DNA of 64,000 nt from Frigoribacterium endophyticum (GCF_011759585.1 NZ_JAAOYV010000001.1:1488001-1552000); one strand, 5' to 3'. Numbered from the stretch's first letter, positions 54,148-63,560 are shown. Translations and numbers: made by a program. Notes: generated from the sequence alone by a model not told the origin.

Positions 54148-55142
54148 GAGACGGCTCCCTTCTGGGCCCGGTCGACGCCGAGCGACTTGCTGAGGCCGTC
54201 GGCGCTGAGGTTCAGGCCGATGACGAGGGTGGCGAGCGCCACCACGGGGGCGAGCGTGCCGAGGGGCACGACGGTGAGGGCGGTGCGGTTCTCCTGCACC
54301 ATGAGCCCCCAGTCCGGCGTCGGCGGGTTCGCGCCGAAGCCGAGGAACGACAGCGTCGAGATGAGCAGCACGATCCACGAGGCGCGCATCGCGTACTCGA
54401 CGAGCACGACGTCGGTGACGTTCGGCAGGATCTCGCGGAACACGATGCTCAACGGCTTCTCGCCACGGGCGCGAGCGGCCGTGACGTAGTCCTGCGTGAT
54501 GACCGTGCGGGCGGCGCCGCGCACGACGCGGGTCACGGCCGGGGCGTAGACGACGGTGACGGCGAGCACGATCACCCAGAGCCCCGAGTCGAACACGGTC
54601 ACGACGACGAGCAGCGCGAGGATCGACGGCACGCTGAGCAGCGCGTCGACGATGCGCATGACGACCTCGTCGAACCAGTTGTCGGCGTAGGCCGTGACGC
54701 AGCCGAGCACCGTGCCGATGCCGACCGCGATGGTCGTGGCGAGGAACGTCACGAGCAGGGCGTAGCGACCGCCGTTCAGCGTGCGCGACAGGATGTCGCG
54801 CCCGTACTGGTCGGTGCCGAGCCAGTGCGACCAGCTCGCGCCGGTGAGGGCGGCGGTCGAGTCGGTGGCGACGGGGTCGTGGCCGGCGATCCAGGGCGCG
54901 AGCACCGCGAGCACGACGTGCAGCGCGATGAGGCCGAGCCCCAGGCTGAGGGCGGAGGAGGCGCGGAGGCTGCCGGTCAGGCCGGTCGCGGTGCTGCGCA
55001 GTCGCGTGCCGACCGTGCGCGGGGCGGCGGGCCGAGCGGACGACGCGGCCCGCGCCTCCTCGGTGCCTGCTCCGGTGCCGGTGCCGGTGCCGGTGCCGGT
55101 CCGGGTGCTGATGCTGCGGCCGGTGGTGTCGCGCGGGCTCAT
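54144..55142 (-). CDS. Peptide ABC transporter permease (DppC-like)
   Basis: 332 residues: a Thr-Gly repeat leader (DNA repeat CCGGTG at 55072-55100), an N-terminal helix, then the five-helix permease core with the EAA loop (AARARGEKPLSIVFREILPN). LGTDQYGRDILSR is the classical DppC/OppC motif. Overlaps its neighbours by four bases on both sides. Confidence 0.93.
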   Translation of the reverse strand: MSPRDTTGRSISTRTGTGTGTGTGAGTEEARAASSARPAAPRTVGTRLRSTATGLTGSLRASSALSLGLGLIALHVVLAVLAPWIAGHDPVATDSTAALTGASWSHWLGTDQYGRDILSRTLNGGRYALLVTFLATTIAVGIGTVLGCVTAYADNWFDEVVMRIVDALLSVPSILALLVVVTVFDSGLWVIVLAVTVVYAPAVTRVVRGAARTVITQDYVTAARARGEKPLSIVFREILPNVTDVVLVEYAMRASWIVLLISTLSFLGFGANPPTPDWGLMVQENRTALTVVPLGTLAPVVALATLVIGLNLSADGLSKSLGVDRAQKGAVS

Positions 55143-56215
55143 GAGCGGGCCTTCCGTCGGGTACGGAGCCTCGGGTCGAGCGCGAGGGCGATCAGGTCGG
55201 CCGCGAGGTTGCAGACGACGTAGACGAGCGCACTGACGACGGCGATGGCCTGGATGGTGGGCAGGTCGCGGGTGAAGACCGACTCGAGCATGAGCTTGCC
55301 CATGCCGGGGTAGTTGAAGACGTTCTCGACGACGACGACTCCCCCGAGGAGCCAGGCGACGTTGAGCGCGACGACGTTGAGGGTCGGCAGCATCGCGCTC
55401 GGCACGGCGTGGCGCCAGACGACCTGGCGGGTGGTGAGGCCCTTGAGCTCCGCGGTGGTGACGAACTCGGAGGCCATCACGTCGATGGTCGACGAGCGGG
55501 CAGTGCGCACGATGTAGGCGGCCATGGCGAGGGTGAGCACGATGACGGGCAGCCAGACGGCGGGCAGCAGCTCGGCGACGGTGGCGCTGTCGCCGCGCAG
55601 CACGACGGCGGGGAAGACCGGGATCGCGACGGCGAAGAGCAGCACGAGGATGGTCGCGACCATGAACTCGGGCACGCTCATGACGATCAGGCTGATCAGC
55701 GAGATGGCGTGGTCGCTCGGGCGTCCGCGGCGCACGCCGGCGATGACGCCGAGGGTGAGCGACAGCGTGACGCCGACGAGCATCGCCGGCACGGCGATGA
55801 GCATGCTGTTGCGGAACGCGATGAGCAGGTCGGGGCCGACGGGGGCGCCGCTGACGAGCGAGACGCCGAAGTCGCCGTGGCTCGCGCCGAGCAGCCACTG
55901 GCCGTAGCGGGCCCAGACGTTCTGGTCGAGGCCGAGCGTCTCGCGGAGGGCGGCGACCGCGTCGGGGGTGGCGTCCTGGCCGAGCAGCTGCTGCGCGACG
56001 TCGCCGGGCAGGGCCTGCACCGCGAAGAAGACGAGGAAGGAGGCGAGCAGCACGGTGAGCAGGGCGGTGGCGACCCGGCGGGCGACGAGGGCGAGGGTGG
56101 CGAGGCCGGCCCCGCTGGGTCGGGCGGTGCTGTGGGGCGTGGGGGCGCCTCCTCGGCTCTCAGCGGGCGTGGCACCGGTGCCGGTCTTGTCGGTGCGGGT
56201 GTCGGAGGTGCTCAT
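55139..56215 (-). CDS. Peptide ABC transporter permease (DppB-like)
   Basis: 358 residues: a polar leader of about 40 residues, first helix, the family motif LPGDVAQQLLGQDATP, then EAA loop (TAELKGLTTRQVVWRHAVPSA) and closing helices. With the DppC-like protein it forms the membrane channel. ATGA overlap with the binding-protein gene. Confidence 0.93.
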   Translation of the reverse strand: MSTSDTRTDKTGTGATPAESRGGAPTPHSTARPSGAGLATLALVARRVATALLTVLLASFLVFFAVQALPGDVAQQLLGQDATPDAVAALRETLGLDQNVWARYGQWLLGASHGDFGVSLVSGAPVGPDLLIAFRNSMLIAVPAMLVGVTLSLTLGVIAGVRRGRPSDHAISLISLIVMSVPEFMVATILVLLFAVAIPVFPAVVLRGDSATVAELLPAVWLPVIVLTLAMAAYIVRTARSSTIDVMASEFVTTAELKGLTTRQVVWRHAVPSAMLPTLNVVALNVAWLLGGVVVVENVFNYPGMGKLMLESVFTRDLPTIQAIAVVSALVYVVCNLAADLIALALDPRLRTRRKARS

Positions 56216-57819
56216 GCGCGGAGTCCGATCTGCAGGTAGTCGAACTCGAAGCCGAACTCGCGGTAGTTGACGACGTCGCGGCCGAGGCCGACGAGGCGGT
56301 CGCCGAACATGGGGGTCATGTCGGCGGAGTCGTCGACGATGACGCGCTGGGCGTCCTGGTAGAGCATGCGTCGACGGTCGTCGTTCATCTCGGCGCGGGC
56401 GGAGTCGAGCAGCCCGTCGAAGGTGGGGTTCGACCAGGCGCTCTCGTTGTACGACGAGCCGGTGCGGAAGATCTGGTTGAGCAGCTGGTCGATGGGGCGT
56501 CCGGTGAACCAGTAGCTGACCATGAGCGGCTCTTGCATCCAGATCTGCGTGTAGTACGAGTCGGAGGAGGCGTTGCGCACGACGAGGTCGATGCCTGCCT
56601 GCTTGACCTGGTCGCGGTAGGCGACGGCCATCGGGGTGAAGACCGACTCGTAGCTGGAGGTGTAGATCTCGGTGCGGAGCCCCTCGCGGCCGGCCTGCTT
56701 GAGCAGCGCCCTGGCCTTGTCGGGGTCGTAGGCGCGCTGGTCGTCGAGCCAGACCGCCTGGGTGGGAGGCACGGGGTTGTCCCAGCCGGGGCTGCCGGTC
56801 CCCTGCAGGGCCGTGTCGACGATGGCCTGGGGGTCGTAGGCGAGCTTCATGGCCTGGCGCACGAGGGGGTCGCTGAACTCGGCGGAGGTGTGGAGCATCG
56901 GGATCGTGTACCACTGCGCGTTCGCGGAGCGGGCGACGGTGGCGGTGCTGGAGGCGCTGACGACCTGGGCGGTGGCGAAGTCGAGGTTGGTCTGCGAGAT
57001 GAGGTCGATCTGGCCGGCGAGGAGGGCGTTGACGCGGGCGGTGGTGTCCTGGATCGAGTAGAAGTCGATGCCGTCGAGCACGGGCCGTCCGGCGAAGTGG
57101 TCGTCGAAGGCTTCGACGCTGCCGGTGCCGGCGGGCTCGAAGCTGGAGAGGCGGAACGGGCCGGTGCCGATGCCGGTGGTGCCGATCTCGGCGGCGCTGC
57201 CCTCGGGGATGACGTAGCACTGGTACGCGGTCAGCAGCGAGGGGAACTCGGCGTTGGCGGTGAGCAGCTCGAAGCGCAGGGTGAGCGGGTCGGGGGCGCT
57301 CATGCTGCCCGGGCCGATCATGGCGGCGAGCACCTCGCCCTGGGGCGAGGCGGTCGCGGGGTCGAGGATGTGCTCGATCGAGTAGATGGCGTCGGCGGCG
57401 GTGAAGCGGCGGCCGTCGTGGAAGGTGACGCCCTGGCGCAGGCGGAAGGTCCAGGTGACGCCGTCGGGGGTGGCGGACCACTCCTCGGCGAGGTCGGGGA
57501 CGGTGACGCCCTGCTCGTCGAGCTTGACGAGGCGGTTGTAGAGGGCGCCGAGGTACTCGTAGGCCGAGAGGGAGCTGGCGGAGTCGAGGGTCTCGGCGGC
57601 GCTCGCGGCCGGGCGTGCGATGCGGAGGCGTCCGCCGCTCTTCGCGATGCCCGTGGCGGCGGCCTCGGGGATGGTCGGGGTGCTGCGGGCCGGGGTGCAC
57701 CCGGCGAGGGTGAGCAGGCCGAGCCCGGCGAGGCCGGCGGCGCCGGCGATCACGGAGCGCCGGCTGGGGCCGCGGGCGTCTCTGCTCTCGGGGTGGTGTT
57801 CGGGGACGATCGGTGTCAT
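56212..57819 (-). CDS. Peptide ABC transporter substrate-binding lipoprotein
   Basis: 535 residues of solute-binding family 5. The start PSRRSVIAGAAGLAGLGLLTLAGC suggests a twin-arginine-type signal ending in a lipobox. The mature part has LAEEWSATPDGVTWTFRLRQGVTFHDGRRFTA, the signature of dipeptide and oligopeptide or nickel-binding proteins. The ATG has GGAAGG upstream. First gene of the six-gene operon; the palindromic operator lies 19 bases before the ATG. Confidence 0.92.
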   Translation of the reverse strand: MTPIVPEHHPESRDARGPSRRSVIAGAAGLAGLGLLTLAGCTPARSTPTIPEAAATGIAKSGGRLRIARPAASAAETLDSASSLSAYEYLGALYNRLVKLDEQGVTVPDLAEEWSATPDGVTWTFRLRQGVTFHDGRRFTAADAIYSIEHILDPATASPQGEVLAAMIGPGSMSAPDPLTLRFELLTANAEFPSLLTAYQCYVIPEGSAAEIGTTGIGTGPFRLSSFEPAGTGSVEAFDDHFAGRPVLDGIDFYSIQDTTARVNALLAGQIDLISQTNLDFATAQVVSASSTATVARSANAQWYTIPMLHTSAEFSDPLVRQAMKLAYDPQAIVDTALQGTGSPGWDNPVPPTQAVWLDDQRAYDPDKARALLKQAGREGLRTEIYTSSYESVFTPMAVAYRDQVKQAGIDLVVRNASSDSYYTQIWMQEPLMVSYWFTGRPIDQLLNQIFRTGSSYNESAWSNPTFDGLLDSARAEMNDDRRRMLYQDAQRVIVDDSADMTPMFGDRLVGLGRDVVNYREFGFEFDYLQIGLRA

Positions 57820-57837
57820 TCGGGATGGCCTTCCGTT

Positions 57838-57857
57838 TATCGTTCGGGTGAACGATA
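57838..57857. promoter_or_regulatory. Perfect 8-4-8 palindromic operator (probable TetR site)
   Basis: TATCGTTC-GGGT-GAACGATA is a perfect inverted repeat in the leader of the peptide-import operon, where it would cover the ribosome-site or promoter side. Form and place fit a TetR-family operator; the matching regulator is probably the last gene of the operon. Confidence 0.75.
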
Positions 57858-58002
57858 GGGGAAGGTCGAGCCGGCGGCGAGGCCGCAAGGTCGCAGGAGG
57901 CGCGGGTCGGCTGCGCACTCTGCACCCCGCGATCCCCGCAGGCACGGGCCTCCCGCGGGCCCCGACCCCTCCCCCTCCCGCCCCCGAAGCTTCACGCAGT
58001 CG

Positions 58003-58108
58003 TTACATGCGGGCTCGACACTGCCCGAACGGCCAGGAGATCCCCGACGCCGAGCGGCACCCAGCCAAGAACGACTGGCCGCTCTGTGGCAACTGCGCCC
58101 GCATGTAA
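58003..58108. repeat. Symmetrical inverted repeat (12 + 7 base pairs)
   Basis: Outer arms TTACATGCGGGC (58003-58014) and its complement (58097-58108), inner arms CGGCCAG (58030-58036) and complement (58075-58081). Both gaps between outer and inner arms are exactly 15 bases, so the arms are in register on one axis. It encloses a 33-residue reading frame. Confidence 0.8.
58007..58108 (+). CDS. 33-residue zinc-ribbon-like microprotein (candidate)
   Basis: The frame begins MRARHCPNGQEIPDAERHP and ends PLCGNCARM: one Cys-Pro and a CxxC pair about 20 residues apart, with His between, like a small zinc knuckle. It ends directly before a strong terminator. No clear ribosome site is visible. The complementary strand also holds a frame starting and ending in the same arms, so coding is not certain; the Cys pattern on this strand is the better candidate. 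Confidence 0.45.
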   Translation: MRARHCPNGQEIPDAERHPAKNDWPLCGNCARM

Positions 58109-58110
58109 AG

Positions 58111-58150
58111 GGAGGGGCGGGAGGTGATCTCGCTCACCTCCCGCCCCTCC
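58111..58150. terminator. Strong hairpin terminator
   Basis: A 17-base-pair perfect stem (GGAGGGGCGGGAGGTGA and complement) with a 6-base loop. It starts two bases after the microprotein stop codon and also lies beyond the 3' end of the convergent DUF4234 gene, so it may serve both strands. Confidence 0.85.
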
Positions 58151-58213
58151 ATCGCGGTTCTGTCGCTCATGTCATGAGGACGATTCGCCACGCATGCTCG
58201 CTAGCTCGCTCGA

Positions 58214-58561
58214 CTACACCGTCACGGGTGCGGAGGCGGCAGCTGACACCCCACGACTGGCACCGTTCATCCGGGCCTGCACGACGGTCTGGCCGATGCT
58301 GCCCAGCAGGAGGAGGAGCGCGTAGTTCCCGCCAGTCCCGAGTCCAGTAGCGACCTGGATTCCCTTGGCCAAGGACCACAGGTACCAGAACAGGCCCAGG
58401 GGGCACAGAATCCACCAGGTCGTCATGACCTTCGCGCCGCTCGCGTTCACCTCGCCACGAGTCTTGGCGTACCAGACGATGGAGTAGATACCGAAGGTGA
58501 TGAGAGGAAGGAAGAAGACGGCAGCCGCGGAGCGACGCTGGAGATGAACATTGTTCGACAT
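58214..58561 (-). CDS. DUF4234-domain membrane protein
   Basis: 115 residues: the pattern FFLPLITFGIYSIVWYAKTRGEVNASG is the DUF4234 signature, with three helices in all. Found widely in actinobacteria and firmicutes, function unknown. TACCTT six bases before the ATG suggests a leaderless mRNA. Confidence 0.85.
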   Translation of the reverse strand: MSNNVHLQRRSAAAVFFLPLITFGIYSIVWYAKTRGEVNASGAKVMTTWWILCPLGLFWYLWSLAKGIQVATGLGTGGNYALLLLLGSIGQTVVQARMNGASRGVSAAASAPVTV

Positions 58562-58567
58562 GCGCGA

Positions 58568-58573
58568 AAGGTA
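58568..58573 (-). promoter_or_regulatory. -10 box of leaderless DUF4234 gene
   Basis: TACCTT on the minus strand six bases before the ATG at 58561. Confidence 0.45.
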
Positions 58574-58674
58574 CCGTCAATTCCTACTCTCCCTGGACCC
58601 CCTTTTCGGGGATCGGCAAGGCAACGGACGAGCAGTTGAGAGTCTGCGAGCACGGACCAGAACTCAATGTCGCC

Positions 58675-59295
58675 TCATCGGTCGCACGCGACGCCGTCTC
58701 CATCTCGGTCCAGGTCGTAGACGTCGCTGCCGACGATCGTCACCGGGCCCTGGACGTAGGCCGGTCCGTTTCCACTGCCGCCCGCGCAGTCGACGTCGGA
58801 GGCCACGGGCACACACGCTCCGGAGTAGTTGGCGTCGCAACCTGATGCGGCAGGCGCAGGGGCGGCGACGGGTGCCGGGGCGACGTAGGGAACACGTGTA
58901 CCGACGCTCGTGACCTGCTGCACCGGCGCGACGACGGCGGACTGACCAACGAGGCTTCGTGACGTCTCCACGCCGTCCGTGTACGTCACGTCGTACGTGA
59001 GGACCATCGACCCGTTCTGGCCCGTGACGGTGACAGCATCCTGACCGATGTCGCGAGTCGCGTCGTCGACCGAGACGGCGTCGAACGGCACGACCTCGGT
59101 GACGTCCTCCTGCTCGATCGTGACGACGGGAGTCGGGGAGGGTGACGCCTGGACGACCGAGCCGGCCCGGGCGCTCTCAGCCTGTGCCGCATCGCCGCAT
59201 CCCGTGAGCCCCAAGGCCAGCAAGAGCCCCACTGTCACAGCAGCACCCTGGACCGCGAGCTTCTCCATAGTGGTAGTCGTGCGGCGATGCGTCAT
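58675..59295 (-). CDS. Secreted lipoprotein with G5 and Excalibur domains
   Basis: 206 residues: lipoprotein signal (VTVGLLLALGLTGC), a G5 domain (EDVTEVVPFDAVSVDD, TYDVTYTDGVETSRSL), a Pro/Ala linker and a C-terminal Excalibur calcium-binding motif DLDRDGDGVACDR. Such proteins sit at the cell wall. The ATG at 59295 begins MTHRRTTTT; an internal ATG (MEKLAVQG) is the alternative. Confidence 0.85.
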   Translation of the reverse strand: MTHRRTTTTMEKLAVQGAAVTVGLLLALGLTGCGDAAQAESARAGSVVQASPSPTPVVTIEQEDVTEVVPFDAVSVDDATRDIGQDAVTVTGQNGSMVLTYDVTYTDGVETSRSLVGQSAVVAPVQQVTSVGTRVPYVAPAPVAAPAPAASGCDANYSGACVPVASDVDCAGGSGNGPAYVQGPVTIVGSDVYDLDRDGDGVACDR

Positions 59296-59645
59296 GTAGG
59301 CCCCTGACCTGAGGGACGCCACCATGACGCCCCGAGCGATCCTCACTGACGTAGAGCGGAGGAGAGAACCCCCATTACGGGTCCGGTCACGAAGACCGTC
59401 ACGTCTTCGTTCGACGGGCGCGGTGCAGCAAACACGAAGAGGGAACGGCATCCCGGCTCAGCCCTAAGTCTCGGCATCAAGCCCGAATTCGATGACCACC
59501 GAGAGCCTGTCCAGACGGCGCTGCGTCGAACACTGGTTCCCCCCTCAACTGGGTCCGTACGATCGACCAAGCCCTCGGCGCTCGCATGTGAGCATGGTTC
59601 CGAGGCGGACCCCGACCAGGTTCACCTCGAACATGGGGGAACGAC
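59296..59645. other. 350-base gap without recognisable gene
   Basis: The gap between the divergent G5-Excalibur and NERD-helicase genes. Short open frames exist on both strands but none has a ribosome site, membrane pattern or family motif. Base composition is slightly less GC-rich than the core. It should hold both promoters; I see no clear operator. Confidence 0.5.
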
Positions 59646-61760
59646 ATGGCCGCAGCAGGAGCATCCGCGCGAGAAGAAGCGCATCGTCAACAGGCTTTGG
59701 CCGAAGCGCACGAGCAAGCGGCGGCCGAAGCACGCGACGCCGCCGCCCGCTACGGCCTCGCCGGCATCACCGAGAGCCGCGTCGCCAGCGTCCTCGCCCC
59801 GCTCGCCGCCGTCGGCTACACGCTCCTCCCCGACCGCGCCTGGCCGGGGAGCCGTCGCAGCGGCGCCCAGGTCGATCTCATCGTCGTCGGCCCGTCCGGC
59901 GTGCACATCGTCGACACGAAGGCGTGGAAGGAGGTCTCGATCCGCGGCGGCCGCATCTTCCGAGGCCAGGCCGATGTGTCCGACGACCTCGCGAACATGG
60001 CCGACCTCGCCCACAACACCGAGGCGCTCCTCGCCGAGGTGGGCCTGGCCGCGACCGAGGTGCACGCCCTCGCCGTGCTGGCGGGCCACCGAGGCATCAG
60101 GGAGACGGTCGGTCCCGTGACCGTGATCGGCGAGCACGACGCCCTCCGTCACGTCACCTCGCCCGGCGCCCGCCTCACCTCGTTGCAGGTCGACACGGTG
60201 CTCCGTCGCGTCCTCGACCACTTCCCGGTGTTGCGGACGTCCTCCGCCATCGACGTCACCGTGCCCGAGCCGGTCCTCATTCGACCGACCGATCCCGTCG
60301 ACAAGGCCGAGCTCATCACCGCCGAGGAGGTCAACGCAGCCCTCCTCGACGGGGTCCTCGAGGCTCCCATCGAGACGTGGATGTCGTTCCTCGACCCGGC
60401 ACAGGCCAAGCTCGCCCGCCGCAGCTTCAACGGCCCAGCGCGCATCCGCGGGTCCGCCGGCACCGGCAAGACCGTCGTCGGCCTCCACCGCGCCGCCTAC
60501 CTGGCCCGCGGAGGGCAAGGCAAGGTGCTCTTCACGACTTTCGTCAAGACGCTCCCCGTCGTGCTCGAGAACCTCTTCGCCAGGATGGCTCCCGAGGTCG
60601 CGCATCAGGTCGAGTTCACGAGCATCCACAAGTTGGCGCTCGGCATCCTCAGAGAACGCGGCACGTCTGTCCGCATCGACCCGAAGGCGGCTGATGCTGC
60701 GTTCGCCGAAGCGTGGGCAGGGAGAAGCGAAGGAGGCGCTCTCGGCTCCTCGAGGATGTCCTCCGACTACTGGCGAGACGAGATCACCTACGTCATCAAG
60801 GGCCGTGGCATCCGCACGTTCGAGCAGTACGCGGACCTGGCGCGCGTGGGACGCAGGCACCGCCTGACGGTCGATCAGCGCAGGAGCGTCTGGTCCCTCT
60901 ACGAGCGCTACGACGCGGGACTCCGTCGACGGAAGGCGATCGACTTCGCTGACGTCATCCTGATGGCGCTCTCCAGCGTCAGAACCACGCCGATCACGGG
61001 GTACGGCGCTGTCCTCGTTGATGAGGCGCAGGACCTCACCTGCGCCATGGTCGCCTTCCTCCACAGCCTGGTCGGAAACCGGCCCGATGGTCTTACCCTC
61101 ATCGGCGATGGCCAGCAGACCATCTACCCCGGGGGCTACACGCTCTCCGAGGTCGGGATCTCCCTGAGCGGTCGAGGAGTCGTCCTCGACGTGAACCACC
61201 GGAACACAGCGGAGATCCTCGCCTTCGCGAACGCCGCAGTGCTCGGTGACGAGTACGCGGACATCGAGGGAACGGGCCAGACCATCGACGGTGTCGAGAC
61301 CGTCGCACGTACGGGCCCAGCGCCTGTTCTCTCCAGGCACGAGACCTGGGCCGAGCACGACGCTGCAGTCGTCGAGCGAGTCCGCGATGTGATGCACCTC
61401 GTCGGCGTGAGGCGCGGCGACATCGGCGTCCTGACCGCCACGACCTGGGACGCCACCACCATGAAGGCGTCACTGGTCGCCGCCGGCATCCCCGCCATCG
61501 ATCTCCTCGACTACGACGGTCAGCACACGGACGCCGTCAAGGTCGGAACAGTGAAGCGAGCCAAGGGCCTCGAGTTCAAGCAGGTCCTGGTGGCGCGAGT
61601 CAAGCCGGAGCTGCTGGAGCACGACGCGCCTGCACCCTCCTCGGAGACGGAGCGAGAACGCCGCGAGCTCGACCGGCGGGAGCTGTACGTCGCGATGACC
61701 CGGGCCCGCGACGGCCTCTGGGTCGGTACGCGCACATCAGACGTGTTCCCGAGACCGTGA
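59646..61760 (+). CDS. NERD nuclease-UvrD helicase fusion
   Basis: 704 residues. An N-terminal helical lead is followed by a NERD domain (GAQVDLIVVGPSGVHIVDTKAWK, residues about 72-94; the nuclease acid pair is D-DTK here) and a UvrD/Rep-type helicase: Walker A GSAGTGKT, VDEAQDL, GDGQQTIYPGG, VNHRNT, and KRAKGLEFKQVLV with VAMTRARDGL. Such fusions are predicted defence or repair enzymes. GGGGA precedes the ATG; an upstream ATG at 59633 is out of frame. Convergent with the GIY-YIG gene. Confidence 0.9.
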   Translation: MAAAGASAREEAHRQQALAEAHEQAAAEARDAAARYGLAGITESRVASVLAPLAAVGYTLLPDRAWPGSRRSGAQVDLIVVGPSGVHIVDTKAWKEVSIRGGRIFRGQADVSDDLANMADLAHNTEALLAEVGLAATEVHALAVLAGHRGIRETVGPVTVIGEHDALRHVTSPGARLTSLQVDTVLRRVLDHFPVLRTSSAIDVTVPEPVLIRPTDPVDKAELITAEEVNAALLDGVLEAPIETWMSFLDPAQAKLARRSFNGPARIRGSAGTGKTVVGLHRAAYLARGGQGKVLFTTFVKTLPVVLENLFARMAPEVAHQVEFTSIHKLALGILRERGTSVRIDPKAADAAFAEAWAGRSEGGALGSSRMSSDYWRDEITYVIKGRGIRTFEQYADLARVGRRHRLTVDQRRSVWSLYERYDAGLRRRKAIDFADVILMALSSVRTTPITGYGAVLVDEAQDLTCAMVAFLHSLVGNRPDGLTLIGDGQQTIYPGGYTLSEVGISLSGRGVVLDVNHRNTAEILAFANAAVLGDEYADIEGTGQTIDGVETVARTGPAPVLSRHETWAEHDAAVVERVRDVMHLVGVRRGDIGVLTATTWDATTMKASLVAAGIPAIDLLDYDGQHTDAVKVGTVKRAKGLEFKQVLVARVKPELLEHDAPAPSSETERERRELDRRELYVAMTRARDGLWVGTRTSDVFPRP

Positions 61761-61784
61761 GAGCAAGCGGCCTCAGTGCCTCGC

Positions 61785-63560
61785 TCAGGTCGAGAAGTAA
61801 CGCCTCACGTAGGCACGCATCCCTGCATCGACGGCATAGATGTACGTTCCCCTGATCCCCCGCGTGAGCAGCACTCCATAGATGTTGCTGATGAACTCAC
61901 GCAGCTCACCGTCTGTGTAGGACCGCCCGAGTTGCTTGTTGTTCTCTGCACCCTTGGTGTCGAAATACGAAGCCCGCTCGATGAAGAGTTCGTCGCGGTC
62001 GATGTCGTACCGGAGGTCTCCGCCGATGACGACGCCGGCATAGTTCAGGTCGTAGCCCTGGACGGTGTGGATCGACCCGACCTCCTCCAGCGCTCCGCGC
62101 GAGGCGATCCAGTCCTTGGACGTGCCGTTCCACTTCAGGGCGACGCCGTCGAGCTCGATGTCGGCTGCCTCGGGGGCCTTCCTCGAAGCCCACCGCCAGG
62201 CGTAGCCCGCAACGAGTCGGGCCAGGCCGTGCTCAGCATCACGTGCTCGGATCTCCTCGTGCATCGTCGCCAGGTCGTCGAAGACCCGGAGGTCATAACC
62301 CTCGAAGCTCCTGGGCACGACGTCGCCCGCGGCGTGCCCCACACGAGGAATCCTGAGAACGTCCCGCACGTATCCCACGTAGTCAGCGCCGGCCTGGACG
62401 CGCATCTGCGTCGATAGCCGATAGTGCCGCCCACGGGCGTGCGCGTCGTCGAGAAGCTCGACGACGGACTCCTTCGACAGATCGGCCGGCCGCACGCTCT
62501 GGGCCTCGTCGACGAACAAGATCTGGTGACGGCTCTTGGCTCGGATCCAGTCGAGCTGCGTCTTCGAGAGGTCGTCCGCGCCGTAGAGGCGTTCGTTGAT
62601 CAGCGGGAACTTCGCATTGAGCACGCCCGTCGACTGGTTCGCCCGCTGATTCAGACGATGGGCTTCATCGACCAGGAGCAGGTCCCAGTCACCGTCGGAC
62701 TGACCGACCTCGAACGGCGTCAACACCATGGCTGGGTCGAGCCCAGGCGTCTTGCGGAACACTCGCTTGATCGACTCGCGGAGTGACTGCTGGGGCACGA
62801 CCATGCCGACGCGCAGATCCGCCAACAGAGCCGGGTACTCACCCAAGAAGAAGTCGGCGAAGAGCGAGTCCCCGTCGAAGTCGTCCGAAGGAGGCGTAGA
62901 GCCGATGTCGACGAGCAGCTTGAGCAGGTAGATGGCGACGACGGTCTTGCCCGTGCCCGGGTGCCCCTGGATGACGATCGTGTCGCCCCGCGCTTCGCGG
63001 AGGTCGACGAAGAGGCCTTCGAGGATGTCCTCGAGAGCTGCGGCTTGGTCTTGCGTCAGAGCCTTGAACGGTGACAACTTGAAGAGATCGCTGTTCTCGA
63101 TCTCTGGGATCGGCCGCGTGAAGACTCCCTCGGATCTGAGCTGCTGCACGACGGCCGTGAACACGCCTCGGTACCGCTCACGGTCGTAGTAGTTGGCCGA
63201 GGTGATGCCGTCGTTGCGGTTCAGCACGCTGTAGGCGCCATCGGCTGAGAACAACTGGATGAGCCTCGACTCCAGGTCCAGGCACGCAGACTTGTTGAAG
63301 GTCTCATCGACGACTACTCGGACTGTGTCGAGCTGGCGCTTGTCCGGGCTCGCGAGATGCTGCCTCATCCGACCCGCGCCGTTACGGGTCTCGCCCACGT
63401 AGATGTCTCTCAGCCGTTCGTGCGGGTGCCGGCTGGTCCGGTGGGGCCTGGACTGATCGAGGACGTAGACGACAGGCCAGTCCACGTTGCGCGCATCGGT
63501 CAGGGCCCAGAGGTCGATGGCCTCTCGGTCGAAGGGAACTCGGACGATCTCAGAGGGCAT
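61785..63560 (-). CDS. GIY-YIG nuclease fused to DUF2075 P-loop helicase
   Basis: 591 residues. The first 110 form a GIY-YIG nuclease (VVYVLDQS and RDIYVGETRNGAGRMRQHL, with the arginine and later Glu expected for catalysis). The rest is a DUF2075/Schlafen-type helicase: GHPGTGKTVVAIYLLKLL, LLLVDEAHRLNQ, FVDEAQSVR, STQMRVQAG, HTVQGYDLNYAGVVIG. It overlaps the upstream MazG-like gene by 11 bases. Probably antiviral or a response to foreign nucleic acid. Confidence 0.9.
   Translation of the reverse strand: MPSEIVRVPFDREAIDLWALTDARNVDWPVVYVLDQSRPHRTSRHPHERLRDIYVGETRNGAGRMRQHLASPDKRQLDTVRVVVDETFNKSACLDLESRLIQLFSADGAYSVLNRNDGITSANYYDRERYRGVFTAVVQQLRSEGVFTRPIPEIENSDLFKLSPFKALTQDQAAALEDILEGLFVDLREARGDTIVIQGHPGTGKTVVAIYLLKLLVDIGSTPPSDDFDGDSLFADFFLGEYPALLADLRVGMVVPQQSLRESIKRVFRKTPGLDPAMVLTPFEVGQSDGDWDLLLVDEAHRLNQRANQSTGVLNAKFPLINERLYGADDLSKTQLDWIRAKSRHQILFVDEAQSVRPADLSKESVVELLDDAHARGRHYRLSTQMRVQAGADYVGYVRDVLRIPRVGHAAGDVVPRSFEGYDLRVFDDLATMHEEIRARDAEHGLARLVAGYAWRWASRKAPEAADIELDGVALKWNGTSKDWIASRGALEEVGSIHTVQGYDLNYAGVVIGGDLRYDIDRDELFIERASYFDTKGAENNKQLGRSYTDGELREFISNIYGVLLTRGIRGTYIYAVDAGMRAYVRRYFST

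Noticed and set aside
58003-58191. 62-codon minus-strand frame over the inverted repeat
   Set aside because: It runs through the terminator stem and has no ribosome site; the plus-strand Cys-containing frame is the better candidate.
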